From CAIKMD01 sp963729935 (GTDB taxonomy: Bacteria; Pseudomonadota; Alphaproteobacteria; ATCC43930; CGMCC-115725), in contig CAVSPW010000004.1 of the NCBI GenBank assembly GCA_963729935.1, positions 1 through 64,000 of the forward strand: DNA of 64,000 nt. The letters are read 5' to 3'. The translations under genes and the position numbers were made by a program. Positions 32,165 to 41,613 of the stretch are shown here, one piece after another; the first letter of the stretch is position 1, and every line of letters begins with the position of its first letter. Under the pieces are notes generated by a model, which saw only the letters and a program-made list of their open reading frames with translations, had not been told where the DNA came from and did not search any database.

Positions 32165-33421
32165 TTAGAACGGTGCGATGCCGGATATCCCGCCATAGGC
32201 GCCGAGGCCGGCCGTGAGCGCCGAAACGGCAATCACGACCCAAAGGTAAACGCCGCGCAGCCGGTGCTCCTCCGGGAGCGCGCGGACGGCCAGCAAGACC
32301 AGAAAGCCGAGCACGAGCGGCAACAGCAGCGCGTTCATCACCTCGACGCCGATATTGAGCGTGACGAGATCGGGCACGACCGCCACCGCGACCGCGCCCC
32401 CGATGACGGCAGCGGCAAAGACGGCGTAGAACCAAGGCGCCTCGGAGGGGCGGTAGGCGAGCGAGTGCTTGTAGCCGGTGACTTCGCCGAAGGCCCAGGC
32501 CGATGCCAGGGAAACGACGATCGCCGCGACCATCGCCGCGCCGATCGTTCCCATGCCGAAGACGACGCGACCGATGTCGGGCCCGAGAAAAGGCGTGAGC
32601 GCGTTGGCGATGTCGCCAATCGTGTTCAGCTTCGCGTTCGCGTCGGCTTTGCCGATCGTGGCCGCTGCGGCCACGAGGATGGCCGCCATGACGAGTTGCG
32701 TGACGATAGCGCCGAGCGCGGTATCCCATCGCGCGTTGCGGTAGTCCTCGGGCCCAAGCTTCTTATCGGCGATCGCCGATTGCTGATAGAAAATCATCCA
32801 AGGCATGATGACCGCGCCGATGTTTGCGGCGACAAGGTAGAGATAGTCCTTGTTCCCGATCGGGACGTGCATGAGCCCGTCGACGATTTCGCCCGGATGG
32901 GGATGAGACGCGTAAGCGACCCAGAAGAAGGCGAATTCGAAAAGGCCCAGGGCGATGGCGATCCGCTCCACGCGGCGGTACGAGCCCGTCCAGACCACCA
33001 CCAGGAGGAGACCGGCGGCGAGCGTCAGGCTCACCGGGCGCGGCACGCCGAACAGCTCGCCGATGCCGGCGACGCCGGAGAACTCGGTGAGAAGCGCCCC
33101 CGCTGTCGCAACCGCCAGCCCCGCAACCGAAACCCAGGCCCAGCGCTTTCCGAACGTCCTGCAGATCAGCTCGCCATGTCCCTTGCCCGTGAAGATCCCG
33201 AGCCGCACGGTCAATTCCTGGACCACGTAAAGGATCGGCATCAGCACGATTTGCAGAAGCAGGAGACGATATCCCCATTGGACGCCGCTTTGCGCCGCCG
33301 TGATGATGCTGCCGACGTCGGTGTCCGCGAGCATGACGACGAGGCCCGGGCCAAGCACGATGAAGAATGTGCGCCAGCGCGTGGCGCGTGACCGGTGCTT
33401 GCAAGCCACCTCGCTCGTCAT
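32165..33421 (-). CDS. Nramp-related metal transporter
   Basis: A 418-residue membrane protein with about eleven helices. It has the Nramp fold landmarks, but the TM1 metal site DPGN is replaced by DTDVGS (in LADTDVGSIITAAQ), and TM6 reads IMPWMIFYQQS instead of MPHN. These changes point to a different ion or a larger ligand than Mn/Fe. The start at 33421 is chosen; an upstream TTG frame would place coding sequence across a metal-regulator-like operator. Regulation by a Fur/Mur-type repressor is suggested by that operator. It stands alone. Confidence 0.82.
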   Translation of the reverse strand: MTSEVACKHRSRATRWRTFFIVLGPGLVVMLADTDVGSIITAAQSGVQWGYRLLLLQIVLMPILYVVQELTVRLGIFTGKGHGELICRTFGKRWAWVSVAGLAVATAGALLTEFSGVAGIGELFGVPRPVSLTLAAGLLLVVVWTGSYRRVERIAIALGLFEFAFFWVAYASHPHPGEIVDGLMHVPIGNKDYLYLVAANIGAVIMPWMIFYQQSAIADKKLGPEDYRNARWDTALGAIVTQLVMAAILVAAAATIGKADANAKLNTIGDIANALTPFLGPDIGRVVFGMGTIGAAMVAAIVVSLASAWAFGEVTGYKHSLAYRPSEAPWFYAVFAAAVIGGAVAVAVVPDLVTLNIGVEVMNALLLPLVLGFLVLLAVRALPEEHRLRGVYLWVVIAVSALTAGLGAYGGISGIAPF

Positions 33422-33446
33422 CGATGGCGAGCGCCGGGCGCAATGA

Positions 33447-33474
33447 TGCAAATGATACTCATTCTTGTGCAAAT
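33447..33474 (-). promoter_or_regulatory. Fur/Mur-like operator upstream of the Nramp-like gene
   Basis: AATGATACTCATT at 33451-33463 is a perfect inverted repeat (AATGA-TAC-TCATT) flanked by TGCAAAT direct repeats at 33447 and 33468, 21 bp apart. The layout resembles Fur-family (Fur, Mur) boxes of alphaproteobacteria, and it sits 26-53 bases before the start codon. Confidence 0.6.
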
Positions 33475-33953
33475 ACTCCCCTGGCCAAGCGGTGTCGAGC
33501 GCCTTGCCTCGTCCGTGACGTGCTGCCGTACCCTGTGAGCATCCCTTGGCAACGCGCTGCGCAGGACGGGATTATCCGATCCCAGGGGGGCTGCCCTCTC
33601 AAAGCTTTAATACAAAAAATCGAAATTATGCGCTTGCCAATTGGTGCCGCTCGACATCGACACCAACCCGTCCTTCCTGTCCCCGGGCGGGCAGCACCAC
33701 GAGCATGGACGGACGGCGCGGTTCGTCTCAGTCGAGCGTTTGGCACGGTGGCTGCGCCGGCAAGCTCAGCGATTACGTCAGCACGCTTTTCAGCGCGCTT
33801 TAAAGCCAGAGCAACACCGGCTTCAGCTCTGCCACGCCGGGCCCCGATCAATTCAGGCATTGGCAAATGCGAGAGCCTTGCCGCTTTCGCCCGGCGCTTG
33901 ACGACCGGCGGCATCGCGGCCGATGCTGTGGCAAAGACCGGGGAGAATTCGCC
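33475..33953. other. Intergenic region between divergent genes
   Basis: Apart from the promoter region of the Nramp-like gene, these 479 bases show no recognisable gene; frames across it are short and arginine/serine-rich. The segment at 33590-33640 is locally AT-rich. Confidence 0.4.
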
Positions 33954-35066
33954 ATGGCATCGTCGAACGCCGCGCCGCCGTTCCGCGCCGAGCATATCGG
34001 CAGCTTTCCGCGTCCCGAACGCCTGTTGCGCGCGCGCGAGGATGTCGCGGCGGGGAAGTCCACCAAAACCGAGTTGAAGCGCATCGAGGCGGAATGCATC
34101 CGCGACATCGTCGCCATGCAGGAGCGGGTGGGGATCGGCGCGATCACCGATGGCGAGTTCCCCAAGACCGGCTGGCGCGAATTCCTGTTCGAGAAATGCG
34201 ACGGCTTCGCCAAGGAGCCGGGGCAGCCCGCCTTCACCTTCACCCTGTTCGACGGCGCGAAATGGGCCGCTATCGGCGAACCCAAATGCGTCGGCAAATT
34301 GCGGCGCCGCGAGCCGCTTTCCGCGGAAGATTTTTCGAACCTGAAGGCCATGACGAAGCGGCCGATCAAGGCCAATCTGCCGACGCCCTCGATCGCGCAT
34401 TTTCGCGGCGACGCGGCCTTCGATCGATCCGTCTATCCCGATCGCAAGGCCTATTTCGCCGATCTCGCCCGGATCATGCGCGAGGAGATCGCCGACCTGG
34501 CCGCGCGCGGCTGCACCTATCTGCAGATGGACGAGGTGCCGCTGGCGGTGCTGTGCGATCCCAGGAACCGCGATGCCGTCAAAGCGCGCGGGGAGGACCC
34601 GGACCAGCTCGTCGATACCTATATCGACGCGATCAACAATTCGCTGGCGGGACGCCCCGCCGCCATGACCGTGTGCGTGCATATGTGCCGCGGCAATGTC
34701 GGCCACGGCATGGCCGATGGCGGTTACGAGCCCATCGCGGAGCGCATGTTCAACCGGCTGAAGGTGGACGGGTTCTTTCTCGAATACGACACGCCGCGCG
34801 CCGGCGATTTCAAACCGCTGCGCTTCCTGCCCAAGGACAAGAAAGCGGTGCTCGGCCTGGTGACGACCAAGGTTCCGGAAATCGAATCCGCCGATCTTTT
34901 GATGCGCCGCTTGGACGAGGCGGGGAAGATCGTGCCGCTCGACCAGATTTGCCTTTCGCCGCAATGCGGGTTTTCGAGCGCGGCCCGGCCCGGACGCCTC
35001 GCCATGGACGTGGTGGAGCGCAAGCTCGCCCGCATCGTCGAGGTGGCGCAGCGCGTCTGGGGCTAA
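33954..35066 (+). CDS. MetE C-terminal-domain-type protein (methionine synthase-like)
   Basis: A 370-residue stand-alone Meth_synt_2 protein, paralog of the gene at 17278. Landmarks are AEHIGSFPRPERLL at the start, IGAITDGEFPKTGW, YLQMDEVPLAVLCD and the zinc-site segments VCVHMCRGN and LSPQCGFSSAARPG, where His/Cys ligands of MetE are kept. The family moves methyl or alkyl groups to thiols; many such proteins are misnamed methionine synthase. GGGGAG precedes the ATG at 33954. Confidence 0.85.
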   Translation: MASSNAAPPFRAEHIGSFPRPERLLRAREDVAAGKSTKTELKRIEAECIRDIVAMQERVGIGAITDGEFPKTGWREFLFEKCDGFAKEPGQPAFTFTLFDGAKWAAIGEPKCVGKLRRREPLSAEDFSNLKAMTKRPIKANLPTPSIAHFRGDAAFDRSVYPDRKAYFADLARIMREEIADLAARGCTYLQMDEVPLAVLCDPRNRDAVKARGEDPDQLVDTYIDAINNSLAGRPAAMTVCVHMCRGNVGHGMADGGYEPIAERMFNRLKVDGFFLEYDTPRAGDFKPLRFLPKDKKAVLGLVTTKVPEIESADLLMRRLDEAGKIVPLDQICLSPQCGFSSAARPGRLAMDVVERKLARIVEVAQRVWG

Positions 35067-35239
35067 GGAAATCCATAGATCGGGGGGCTAGCCGAGTGCG
35101 GTGCGGCCCGGTTCCGATGGATGCTGTCGGCGGCGCTTTACGTCTCGAGCGCGTGGGGGAAGAAATGGCGTCTCTTGGGTCGCTTTCGGAATTTCATCCG
35201 GAGCATAGGATTTAAATCGTTTCCGTGTGGCGAAGGCGT

Positions 35240-36532
35240 CTAGGCCGGCACGCTCGCCGCCGCGCGAAGCCGCGCCACCGCGTCGCGGTGAAGTTGCAGC
35301 CAGTCGCCCGTCTCGGTCGTGGTGTAATAGCCGCCGCGGACCTGCGCATAGAGTTCCGGCCGATCGGCGGCCGGCGGCCTGACGCCCGTCTTGAGCGCTT
35401 CGGCCGCGTTGAGCAGCATGCGCCGGTTGCGCGCGATCGCGATATCCGAAGGCGCAAGATTCTCGAAGGAGCGATCGACGATCGCGCCCATGCTCTCGGT
35501 CACCGCTTGATCCTGGGTGTGGATGCCGCCGATGCCGGTGTAGCTCTTCTCGCGCTGCTCGTCGCGATCGATCTGATAGTCGTTTTCCTCGCACTCGACC
35601 ATGCGATAGCGGCCGTACCAGCCGGTCGTGTTGGGAAGGAGATTGTCGCGGACATAAGAGCCCGAGAGCCTGATCCGATCGTCGCTCGGGCGCTGATAGG
35701 ATTGCGATTCGAATCCGACGAACATGCAATGCTCGTCGTCCATCGGGATGAAGGAGCGAACCATGATGTTTTGCTCGAGGCTCGCGACCGGCGGCATGAT
35801 CCAGAACGGAAAGAGGAAATGCGCCACGCGCCAATAGGTGCCGCCCGGAACGGTGGGCGACGGGCGATGCGCGCCATAGGTCAGACCGAAAGGCGTCTCC
35901 GTCACTTTGTATTCGGGCGCGCGATTGGCGACGAGATCGAGCCGATTGTTGTTGAGCTTCTGCGTCGGGGTGGCGGCGCCGAAATGAAGCAAGCCGACAT
36001 GCGAGGTATCGAGATCGCCTTCGAGGGCCTGCAGCCAATTGCAGCGCCGCTGGACGAAGCGGATGCCCGCGCCCTCTTTGGGCTGAAAACAGGCATCGAA
36101 AGGCGGCAGGGCGGGCGCCTTCTCGCGCTCGCCCATGAAGGCCCAGACCACGCCGTTGCGCTCGGCCGCGAGATAGGCCTTGGCGTGAATTCGGTCCTTG
36201 AATTGCTGTCGCTCGGGCAGGTTCGCCTGGTCGACGCAATGGCCTTGCGCGTCGTATTTCCAGCCGTGATAGACGCAGCGCAGGCCGTTATCCTCGTTGC
36301 GGCCATAGAACAGCGAGGCGCAGCGATGCGGGCAGCGATGATCCATGATGCCGACCCGGCCCGATAAATCGCGGAACGCGACGAGCTTTTCCCCGAGGAG
36401 CATGAGCCGCACCGGCGGCCCATCGGCTTCGAGCTCGCTCGATCGCGCCGCGGGAATCCAATATTGCCGCATCAGCTCGCCCATCGGCGTGCCGGGCCCG
36501 GTGCGCACGATCTCGTCAAATGGATCGGACAT
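35240..36532 (-). CDS. Rieske aromatic ring-hydroxylating oxygenase, large subunit
   Basis: A 430-residue oxygenase component. The Rieske [2Fe-2S] ligands are C67, H69, C86 and H89 (CPHRCASLFYG and CVYHGW). The catalytic iron site is in GDLDTSHVGLLH, with H178 and H183 and the bridging D175. The overall type is that of phthalate 4,5-dioxygenase/phenoxybenzoate dioxygenase oxygenases (single-component large subunit). No reductase or small subunit is adjacent. GGAGGAGACGG precedes the ATG at 36532. Substrate is unknown; an aromatic acid or ether is likely. Confidence 0.9.
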   Translation of the reverse strand: MSDPFDEIVRTGPGTPMGELMRQYWIPAARSSELEADGPPVRLMLLGEKLVAFRDLSGRVGIMDHRCPHRCASLFYGRNEDNGLRCVYHGWKYDAQGHCVDQANLPERQQFKDRIHAKAYLAAERNGVVWAFMGEREKAPALPPFDACFQPKEGAGIRFVQRRCNWLQALEGDLDTSHVGLLHFGAATPTQKLNNNRLDLVANRAPEYKVTETPFGLTYGAHRPSPTVPGGTYWRVAHFLFPFWIMPPVASLEQNIMVRSFIPMDDEHCMFVGFESQSYQRPSDDRIRLSGSYVRDNLLPNTTGWYGRYRMVECEENDYQIDRDEQREKSYTGIGGIHTQDQAVTESMGAIVDRSFENLAPSDIAIARNRRMLLNAAEALKTGVRPPAADRPELYAQVRGGYYTTTETGDWLQLHRDAVARLRAAASVPA

Positions 36533-36855
36533 GGCCGTCTCCTCCCGCGTTTCTTCCCGGAGGAAGCCTAGTCCGGCACAGCGAAGCTTGGCAATGCGCC
36601 GGAAAGCATGCCCTGCAGGGGTGCCGCCTTCGCGCGTCTTTTCGAAGCGAAGGAAAAGCGCGGTCTTTTGCGCCGGTTCGGGACCCATGCCCCAAAAGCG
36701 TAACGCGCCTTCGCGACCGGAACCGACATTGGGCTTCAGGCCGCCTGAGCAGAATGCTATCCTTCACCGCAGGCTTCTGCGTCGTCGGGCGGGCCCGATT
36801 CGGCCAGTTCAACGGCGTCGCCGTCGATGCGTTCCGCAGGGAAGGGTGATCGCGC
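36533..36855. other. Divergent promoter region, no gene recognised
   Basis: These 323 bases lie between the leftward Rieske gene and the rightward MBL-rhodanese gene and should hold both promoters. No repeat or operator was identified. Confidence 0.4.
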
Positions 36856-37887
36856 GTGATTTTCGAGCAAATCGCCACGGGCGGCTGTCAATCCTATCTC
36901 GTGGCCTGCCCTGATACCCGCGTTGGCGCGCTGATCGATCCCGAAATTCGTCAGGTCGACCATTATCTCGCGCTGGCGACGCAAGCGGGCATACGCATCC
37001 ACTATGTCATCGACACGCACACTCATGCGGATCACTTTTCCGCCGCCAAGCAATTGGGCGGGTTGCTCAACATTCCCGTGGTGATGCATCAATCGAGTCC
37101 GGCGCCCTTCGCCGGGCTTCGGCTCGATGATGGCGAGTTGCTCGCGCTGGGCAAGCTGCGCCTGCACGCCATCCACACGCCCGGCCACACGCGGGACTCG
37201 ATTTGCCTGGCGATGGAGGACCGCGTCTTCACCGGCGATACCTTGTTGATCGGCGGCACGGGCCGCACCGATCTTCCCGGCGGCGATCCCGATCAATTGT
37301 ATGACAGTCTGTTCAACAAGCTGTTGACGCTCGATCCGGCGCTCGCGGTGTATCCGGCGCATGATTACAAAGGGCGCTCGCACAGCACCATCGCCGACGA
37401 GCTGGCGGGGAATCCGCGCCTGCAGAAGCGCGATCGCGCCGCGTTCACCGACATGATGCGGCATTTGAACCTGACCGCGCCGGATCATATCACCGAGGCC
37501 CTGCGCACCAATATGAGCGGCGGCAAGACCGTCACGCAATTGCTCGCCGAAGCGAGCGCAATCGTGCCATTTATGGGGCTCGGCGAGCTGAAATCCCGGC
37601 TGGCCACGCGCGCCAATGATCTCGTCGTGCTCGACGTGCGCGAGAAGGGCGCCTATGACAGCGGTCATATTCCGGGCGCCCGGCATCTTCCCCGCGGACA
37701 GATTGAGCTGCGCGTCAACGACGACCTCCCCGATCCGACCTTGCGCATCGTGGTGTGCTGCGAATTCGGCAAGATTTCGACGCTTGCCGCCGCGACCTTG
37801 CGCCAGCTCGGCTTCATGCGCGCGACGGCGCTCGATGGCGGGATGAAGGCGTGGCGCGATGGCGGCTTCCCTCTGGAGCAGGGCTGA
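36856..37887 (+). CDS. Persulfide dioxygenase-like MBL protein fused to rhodanese
   Basis: A 343-residue fusion. The N-terminal metallo-beta-lactamase domain (1-240) has THTHADH at residues 54-60, HTPGHT and GDTLLIGGTGRTD, the ETHE1-type mononuclear iron arrangement. The C-terminal rhodanese domain (250-343) has VLDVREKGAYDSGHIPGA and a CCEFGKIS loop where C302 (or C301) would be the active cysteine. Such fusions oxidise glutathione persulfide and exchange sulfane sulfur. The start is GTG at 36856. Confidence 0.88.
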   Translation: MIFEQIATGGCQSYLVACPDTRVGALIDPEIRQVDHYLALATQAGIRIHYVIDTHTHADHFSAAKQLGGLLNIPVVMHQSSPAPFAGLRLDDGELLALGKLRLHAIHTPGHTRDSICLAMEDRVFTGDTLLIGGTGRTDLPGGDPDQLYDSLFNKLLTLDPALAVYPAHDYKGRSHSTIADELAGNPRLQKRDRAAFTDMMRHLNLTAPDHITEALRTNMSGGKTVTQLLAEASAIVPFMGLGELKSRLATRANDLVVLDVREKGAYDSGHIPGARHLPRGQIELRVNDDLPDPTLRIVVCCEFGKISTLAAATLRQLGFMRATALDGGMKAWRDGGFPLEQG

Positions 37888-37989
37888 GGGCCGCGTCTAT
37901 CATCTCTCTTGCGGGCAGGACGGGCGCCATCGACGCATAGGCTTGTGCCGACGCAGTCCTGCGGCCACCACGAACGAGAGGACCCAAAC

Positions 37990-38271
37990 ATGACCGCCTA
38001 TGTGATCGCGGAAGTCGAGATCAAGGACCCGGAGACGTTCAAGGCCTATGGACCGCTGGTTCAGCCGACGCTCGCTCAATATGGCGGAAAGATCGTCGTG
38101 AGCGGACGCGCTTCGGTTACGCCGCTGGAAGGCGATCCGCCCAAGCGCTACGTCTTGATCGCATTCGACGACACCGCCGCCGCCAAGCGTTGGCACGATT
38201 CACCCGAATATCGTGAAGCGAAGGCGATCCGCATGAAATCGACGGCGAGCCGGCTTTTCATCGTCGAGTGA
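37990..38271 (+). CDS. DUF1330 protein
   Basis: A 93-residue protein of the DUF1330 family (dimeric alpha/beta-barrel fold), with AYVIAEVEIKDPETFKAYGP at the start and the SPEYREAKAIR helix. The family has structures but no known reaction. GAGAGGACC lies upstream of the ATG at 37990. Confidence 0.9.
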   Translation: MTAYVIAEVEIKDPETFKAYGPLVQPTLAQYGGKIVVSGRASVTPLEGDPPKRYVLIAFDDTAAAKRWHDSPEYREAKAIRMKSTASRLFIVE

Positions 38272-38303
38272 GCGTCGGCGCGCCGCCGCCCGAACGCGAC
38301 GTC

Positions 38304-39377
38304 CTAGAACCCGATTCGCGATCCCTCGAGATTGACCTGGACGTCGGGATTGAACAGTTCGGCGATCGTGTAGCGGTCTTTGCGGGCCGGCATTTTCAAT
38401 CCCGCAACCTTCGCGGCCCTTGACGCCTCGTCGTAATCGAGCGCGCGGCACTTGATCATCCCGAAACACCGGCCCGGACGAAGCAGCGCTTCATCGACCT
38501 TCTTGAAGTCGTCCAGGTTGGTCGTGAAGATGACTTTCTTGTTCGGGAACTTGATCAGGCCGTCGGATACGTTCAGAAAGCGCGCGATCATCTTGTTTCC
38601 TTCGCGGCTGCGGCTTCCCAGAATGGTGTCGGCGTCCTCGATCACGAAGACGTTCTGGGAATTGCCGGTCAGGAAATCGACGAACATCGAATCCGAGCTC
38701 AGCAACTTCTCCTCATAGGTCACGGCCGCGTTCATGCTGTATTCGTGAAGCAGCCAGCGGATCAACGAGGTCTTCCCGGTTCCGGGCGGCCCCGACAGGA
38801 ACAGCAAGGACGTCCTGCTCTCGATGAAGCTGTCGAAGTACGGGCGGATGCCGCCGTTGATCCAAGGATAGAACTCGTCATAGACGGGCGGCGCGGGATC
38901 GAGGATGACGCTCGACGAGCGGCTCTCGTCGCCGAACATGAAGTGCCAGGTGACGGTCGCGAGATGATTTTTGCCGATTTTTTCCTCGAGCACGTCGCGC
39001 AGCATTTTGACCTTTTCTCGATCGATGCCGTAAATCGCCACCGTGAAATAAGAGCGCTTGGCGGTGAAGGGATCGCTGTGCGAGGAGCATTTCACGCCGA
39101 CCAGCATCTCGACCGTTTGGGGAAGCCGTCCGATGCGGAGAATGCAGGTCTTCGCGTCGACGTCGGTGGCCCAACAGACGCGTTCGGGGAGGCCGTGAAC
39201 GGCCAGCGCCGCCTCTTTGACGATATCGGTCACCTCGACGCGGGAGGATTCGAGCGTGTAGCTGCGCTCGACGATCGAGATATCGCTGTCGGCGCCGTTG
39301 ATGAATTCGAGCGCAGCGGACATGCCGAGTTCGTGAAGGCGGGTTTGGATGGATTGATCGGGAAGGAATTTGGTCAT
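38304..39377 (-). CDS. AAA ATPase, BCS1-like
   Basis: A 357-residue protein with an N-terminal domain of unknown kind (1-180) and a C-terminal AAA module. Walker A is GPPGTGKT at 196-203, Walker B FVIEDAD near 244-250, sensor-1 N287 (FTTN) and an arginine-containing ALLRPGRC at 297-304. This arrangement matches BCS1-type ATPases, which remodel or move folded proteins in mitochondria; bacterial relatives, some of phage origin, are uncharacterised. The start at 39377 is preferred because no similarity is visible upstream; the ribosome binding site is weak. Confidence 0.8.
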   Translation of the reverse strand: MTKFLPDQSIQTRLHELGMSAALEFINGADSDISIVERSYTLESSRVEVTDIVKEAALAVHGLPERVCWATDVDAKTCILRIGRLPQTVEMLVGVKCSSHSDPFTAKRSYFTVAIYGIDREKVKMLRDVLEEKIGKNHLATVTWHFMFGDESRSSSVILDPAPPVYDEFYPWINGGIRPYFDSFIESRTSLLFLSGPPGTGKTSLIRWLLHEYSMNAAVTYEEKLLSSDSMFVDFLTGNSQNVFVIEDADTILGSRSREGNKMIARFLNVSDGLIKFPNKKVIFTTNLDDFKKVDEALLRPGRCFGMIKCRALDYDEASRAAKVAGLKMPARKDRYTIAELFNPDVQVNLEGSRIGF

Positions 39378-39423
39378 CGCGCCACTATAGGGGGCGGCGG
39401 AGATGCTTTCCATCGAGCAACTG

Positions 39424-40236
39424 TTATCGGCCGGCCGCGCGGGAATGGAGGAAGGCCCGCAGAATGCGGGCGCATGGCCGCGCATGAGAGAAGGGAAGCC
39501 CGTGGCGCGCATGGCCGAAGACATTGAGCTCCGCCCGGGGCAGGAGCCGGTGGAGTTCGGCGGCGATCGGCACCGGAATGAACGGGCTGCCGTCGGGATG
39601 CAGCAGCAGCGTCGGACAGGCGATCTCCTTAAGCCTCGGCCCGAGATCGGTGCCGATCAGGACGGCGAGCGCGTTCAAAATCGATTCGCGCGGCCATTCC
39701 TCCTGCCGGGCGGCGAACCAGGCCCGCCGGTCGGGCGCGAGTGCGTCGTCGTGAAAGCGATCGCGCATGAAGATGTCGGACCAGCCCTTCACGCCGCCTT
39801 CGTCGAGTTGACGCCGCCAGGTCTCGACCCGCTGGATCGATGCGCCGAGATGGGCGCCGTTGCTCACGGTGAGCGTGGCAATCCGATCCGGGCGGGCCAG
39901 GGCGGCGGCCAGGGCAATCGTACCGCCGATCAATTCGCCAACCAGGTGGAAGCGCGTCAGCCCCGCCGCATCGGCAACGGCAAAGACATCCCCGACCAGC
40001 ATGTCGAGCGACCATTCGAAATCCGCGGCGGGGATGTGCGACCGGCCGTAGCCGCGCATGTCGAAAGCGACCTGCATGTGGCGGTCGGCCAGCGCCACCT
40101 GCCAATCCGTCCAAATCCCGGCGCAGGCCCCGATGCCGTGATGGAACAGGATCGGATCTTCCCCGGATTGCCAGGGCGCGACATGGTCGAAGACGTCATA
40201 GTGCAACGCACCGTGCTTGGTCATGGCGAGAGGCAT
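39424..40236 (-). CDS. Alpha/beta hydrolase-fold protein with Leu at the nucleophile position
   Basis: A 270-residue alpha/beta hydrolase-fold protein with the oxyanion strand LFHHGIGACAGIW, and His and Asp candidates in GHARHGLPFSHARP and HPDGSPFIPV. The nucleophile elbow reads G-E-L-I-G (in LVGELIGGT) at residues 100-104, so L102 occupies the place of the catalytic serine. TTG differs from the Ser codon TCG by one base. The protein may be a non-catalytic relative or have a changed mechanism. GGAAAGGTG precedes the ATG at 40236. Confidence 0.8.
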   Translation of the reverse strand: MPLAMTKHGALHYDVFDHVAPWQSGEDPILFHHGIGACAGIWTDWQVALADRHMQVAFDMRGYGRSHIPAADFEWSLDMLVGDVFAVADAAGLTRFHLVGELIGGTIALAAALARPDRIATLTVSNGAHLGASIQRVETWRRQLDEGGVKGWSDIFMRDRFHDDALAPDRRAWFAARQEEWPRESILNALAVLIGTDLGPRLKEIACPTLLLHPDGSPFIPVPIAAELHRLLPRAELNVFGHARHGLPFSHARPCARILRAFLHSRAAGR

Positions 40237-40496
40237 GAAAACACCTTTCCGTTTCCTCGCCGGCGCGGATGCCGGCGGCGCGATCTCCGAGGGGCCTTCC
40301 CGGCGAAGGACGACGATGCTGCTGTTTGGCTCCGAGATCAAGGCGATCGCCCGCTCTCTCCGCGCGTGATGTCGGGGCTGGGACGAAAGCGAAGGCGGAT
40401 CTCGGGCATTCCGGCTTCGGCCGCCTTGCCGATAGGCGCCGAAAGCGCGATGCTCTGCGCGAACGTCGCCACAAAGCGCGAGACACGCCATCTGCC

Positions 40497-41555
40497 ATGA
40501 AATTCGGCCTCAATTTCTTTCCCTGCCTCGATCCCGCGCAAAAGCCGGCGGACCGGTGGTTCGCCGAATGCATGCATCTGATCGGGCTCGCCGACGATCT
40601 CGGCTACGACCATATCCGGCAGGTCGAGCATTATTTCGGCCCCTATGGGGGCTACAGCCCCAACCCGATCGTCTTCCTCGCGGCGGCGGCGCAACGCACC
40701 GCCCGGGCCCGGCTCGTCACCGGCGCCGTGCTGCCCGCCTTCAACAATCCTTTGAAGCTCGCGGGCGAATTGGCGATGCTCGACGCGGCGAGCGGCGGCA
40801 GGCTCGATGCCGGCTTCGCGCGCGCCTTCCTGCCGCATGAATTCGTCCATTTCGGCGTGAGCCTCGACGAAAGCCGCGCCCGCTTCGCCGAAGGCCTGGC
40901 GCAGGTGAAGCTCCTGCTCGCGCGCGAGAACGTCACGCATGAGGGGCAATTTCATCGCTTCCGCAACGTGACCTCCTATCCGCGTCCGACCCAGAAGCCG
41001 CATCCGCCGATCTGGGTCGCGGCGACCGCGACGCCGCAGACTTTCGAGGAGAGCGGGCGCGCCGGCTACAATCTCATGACCATCCCGCTCGAGCCCAAGC
41101 GCATGCGCGAGCTGATCGGGATCTACCGCGAGGCCTGGCGCTCGGCGGGCCATCCGGGCCGCGGCACCGTGATGAGCAATTTCATCATGTGCTGCCTGCC
41201 GGAGCGCGAGGAGGCGTTCGCCTTGGCGCGCGAGCCGACCAACGGCCATCTGCACGGGCTCGCCGCCGCGGCTTCGGGCTGGCTCGAAGGCGCCAGCACC
41301 AAGGATTATCCGGGCTATGACCGCATGATAGAACAGCTCAGCCGCGAGAGTTTCGAGGATCAGATCGAGAAGGGTATCGGGCTGGTCGGTACGGCGGCGG
41401 AGGTGATCGAGATGGTGCGGCGCTATTGGGACGAGGTCGGCGGGTTCGAGAGCGCCTCGCTCCATGTCCTACCCTCGACCATGACGGTCGAGACCGCCGA
41501 GCGCGCCATGCGCCATTTCGCGGCCGACGCGATGCCGAAACTCGCCGCGCTCTGA
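40497..41555 (+). CDS. LLM-class flavin-dependent monooxygenase
   Basis: A 352-residue luciferase-like (bacterial LLM) oxidoreductase. It shows the TIM-barrel start KFGLNFFPCLDPA, DHIRQVEHYFGPYGG, a LVTGAVLPAFNNPLKLAGEL strand-helix and the PPIWVAATATPQTFEESGR region that binds the flavin phosphate. These enzymes use reduced FMN supplied by a partner reductase; none is seen here. It begins an aromatic-compound gene set, though an FNR-type box behind it suggests that the next operon has its own promoter. Confidence 0.88.
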   Translation: MKFGLNFFPCLDPAQKPADRWFAECMHLIGLADDLGYDHIRQVEHYFGPYGGYSPNPIVFLAAAAQRTARARLVTGAVLPAFNNPLKLAGELAMLDAASGGRLDAGFARAFLPHEFVHFGVSLDESRARFAEGLAQVKLLLARENVTHEGQFHRFRNVTSYPRPTQKPHPPIWVAATATPQTFEESGRAGYNLMTIPLEPKRMRELIGIYREAWRSAGHPGRGTVMSNFIMCCLPEREEAFALAREPTNGHLHGLAAAASGWLEGASTKDYPGYDRMIEQLSRESFEDQIEKGIGLVGTAAEVIEMVRRYWDEVGGFESASLHVLPSTMTVETAERAMRHFAADAMPKLAAL

Positions 41556-41613
41556 GAGGGGGCGGGTCACCTGTCCCCCCGCCTAGGGCAAGGTGCCGCA
41601 GCCCCACGGGCAC

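Noticed and set aside
33546..33803. Short ORFs before the second MetE-like gene
   Set aside because: They are low-complexity and overlap each other in several frames, with no ribosome binding sites.
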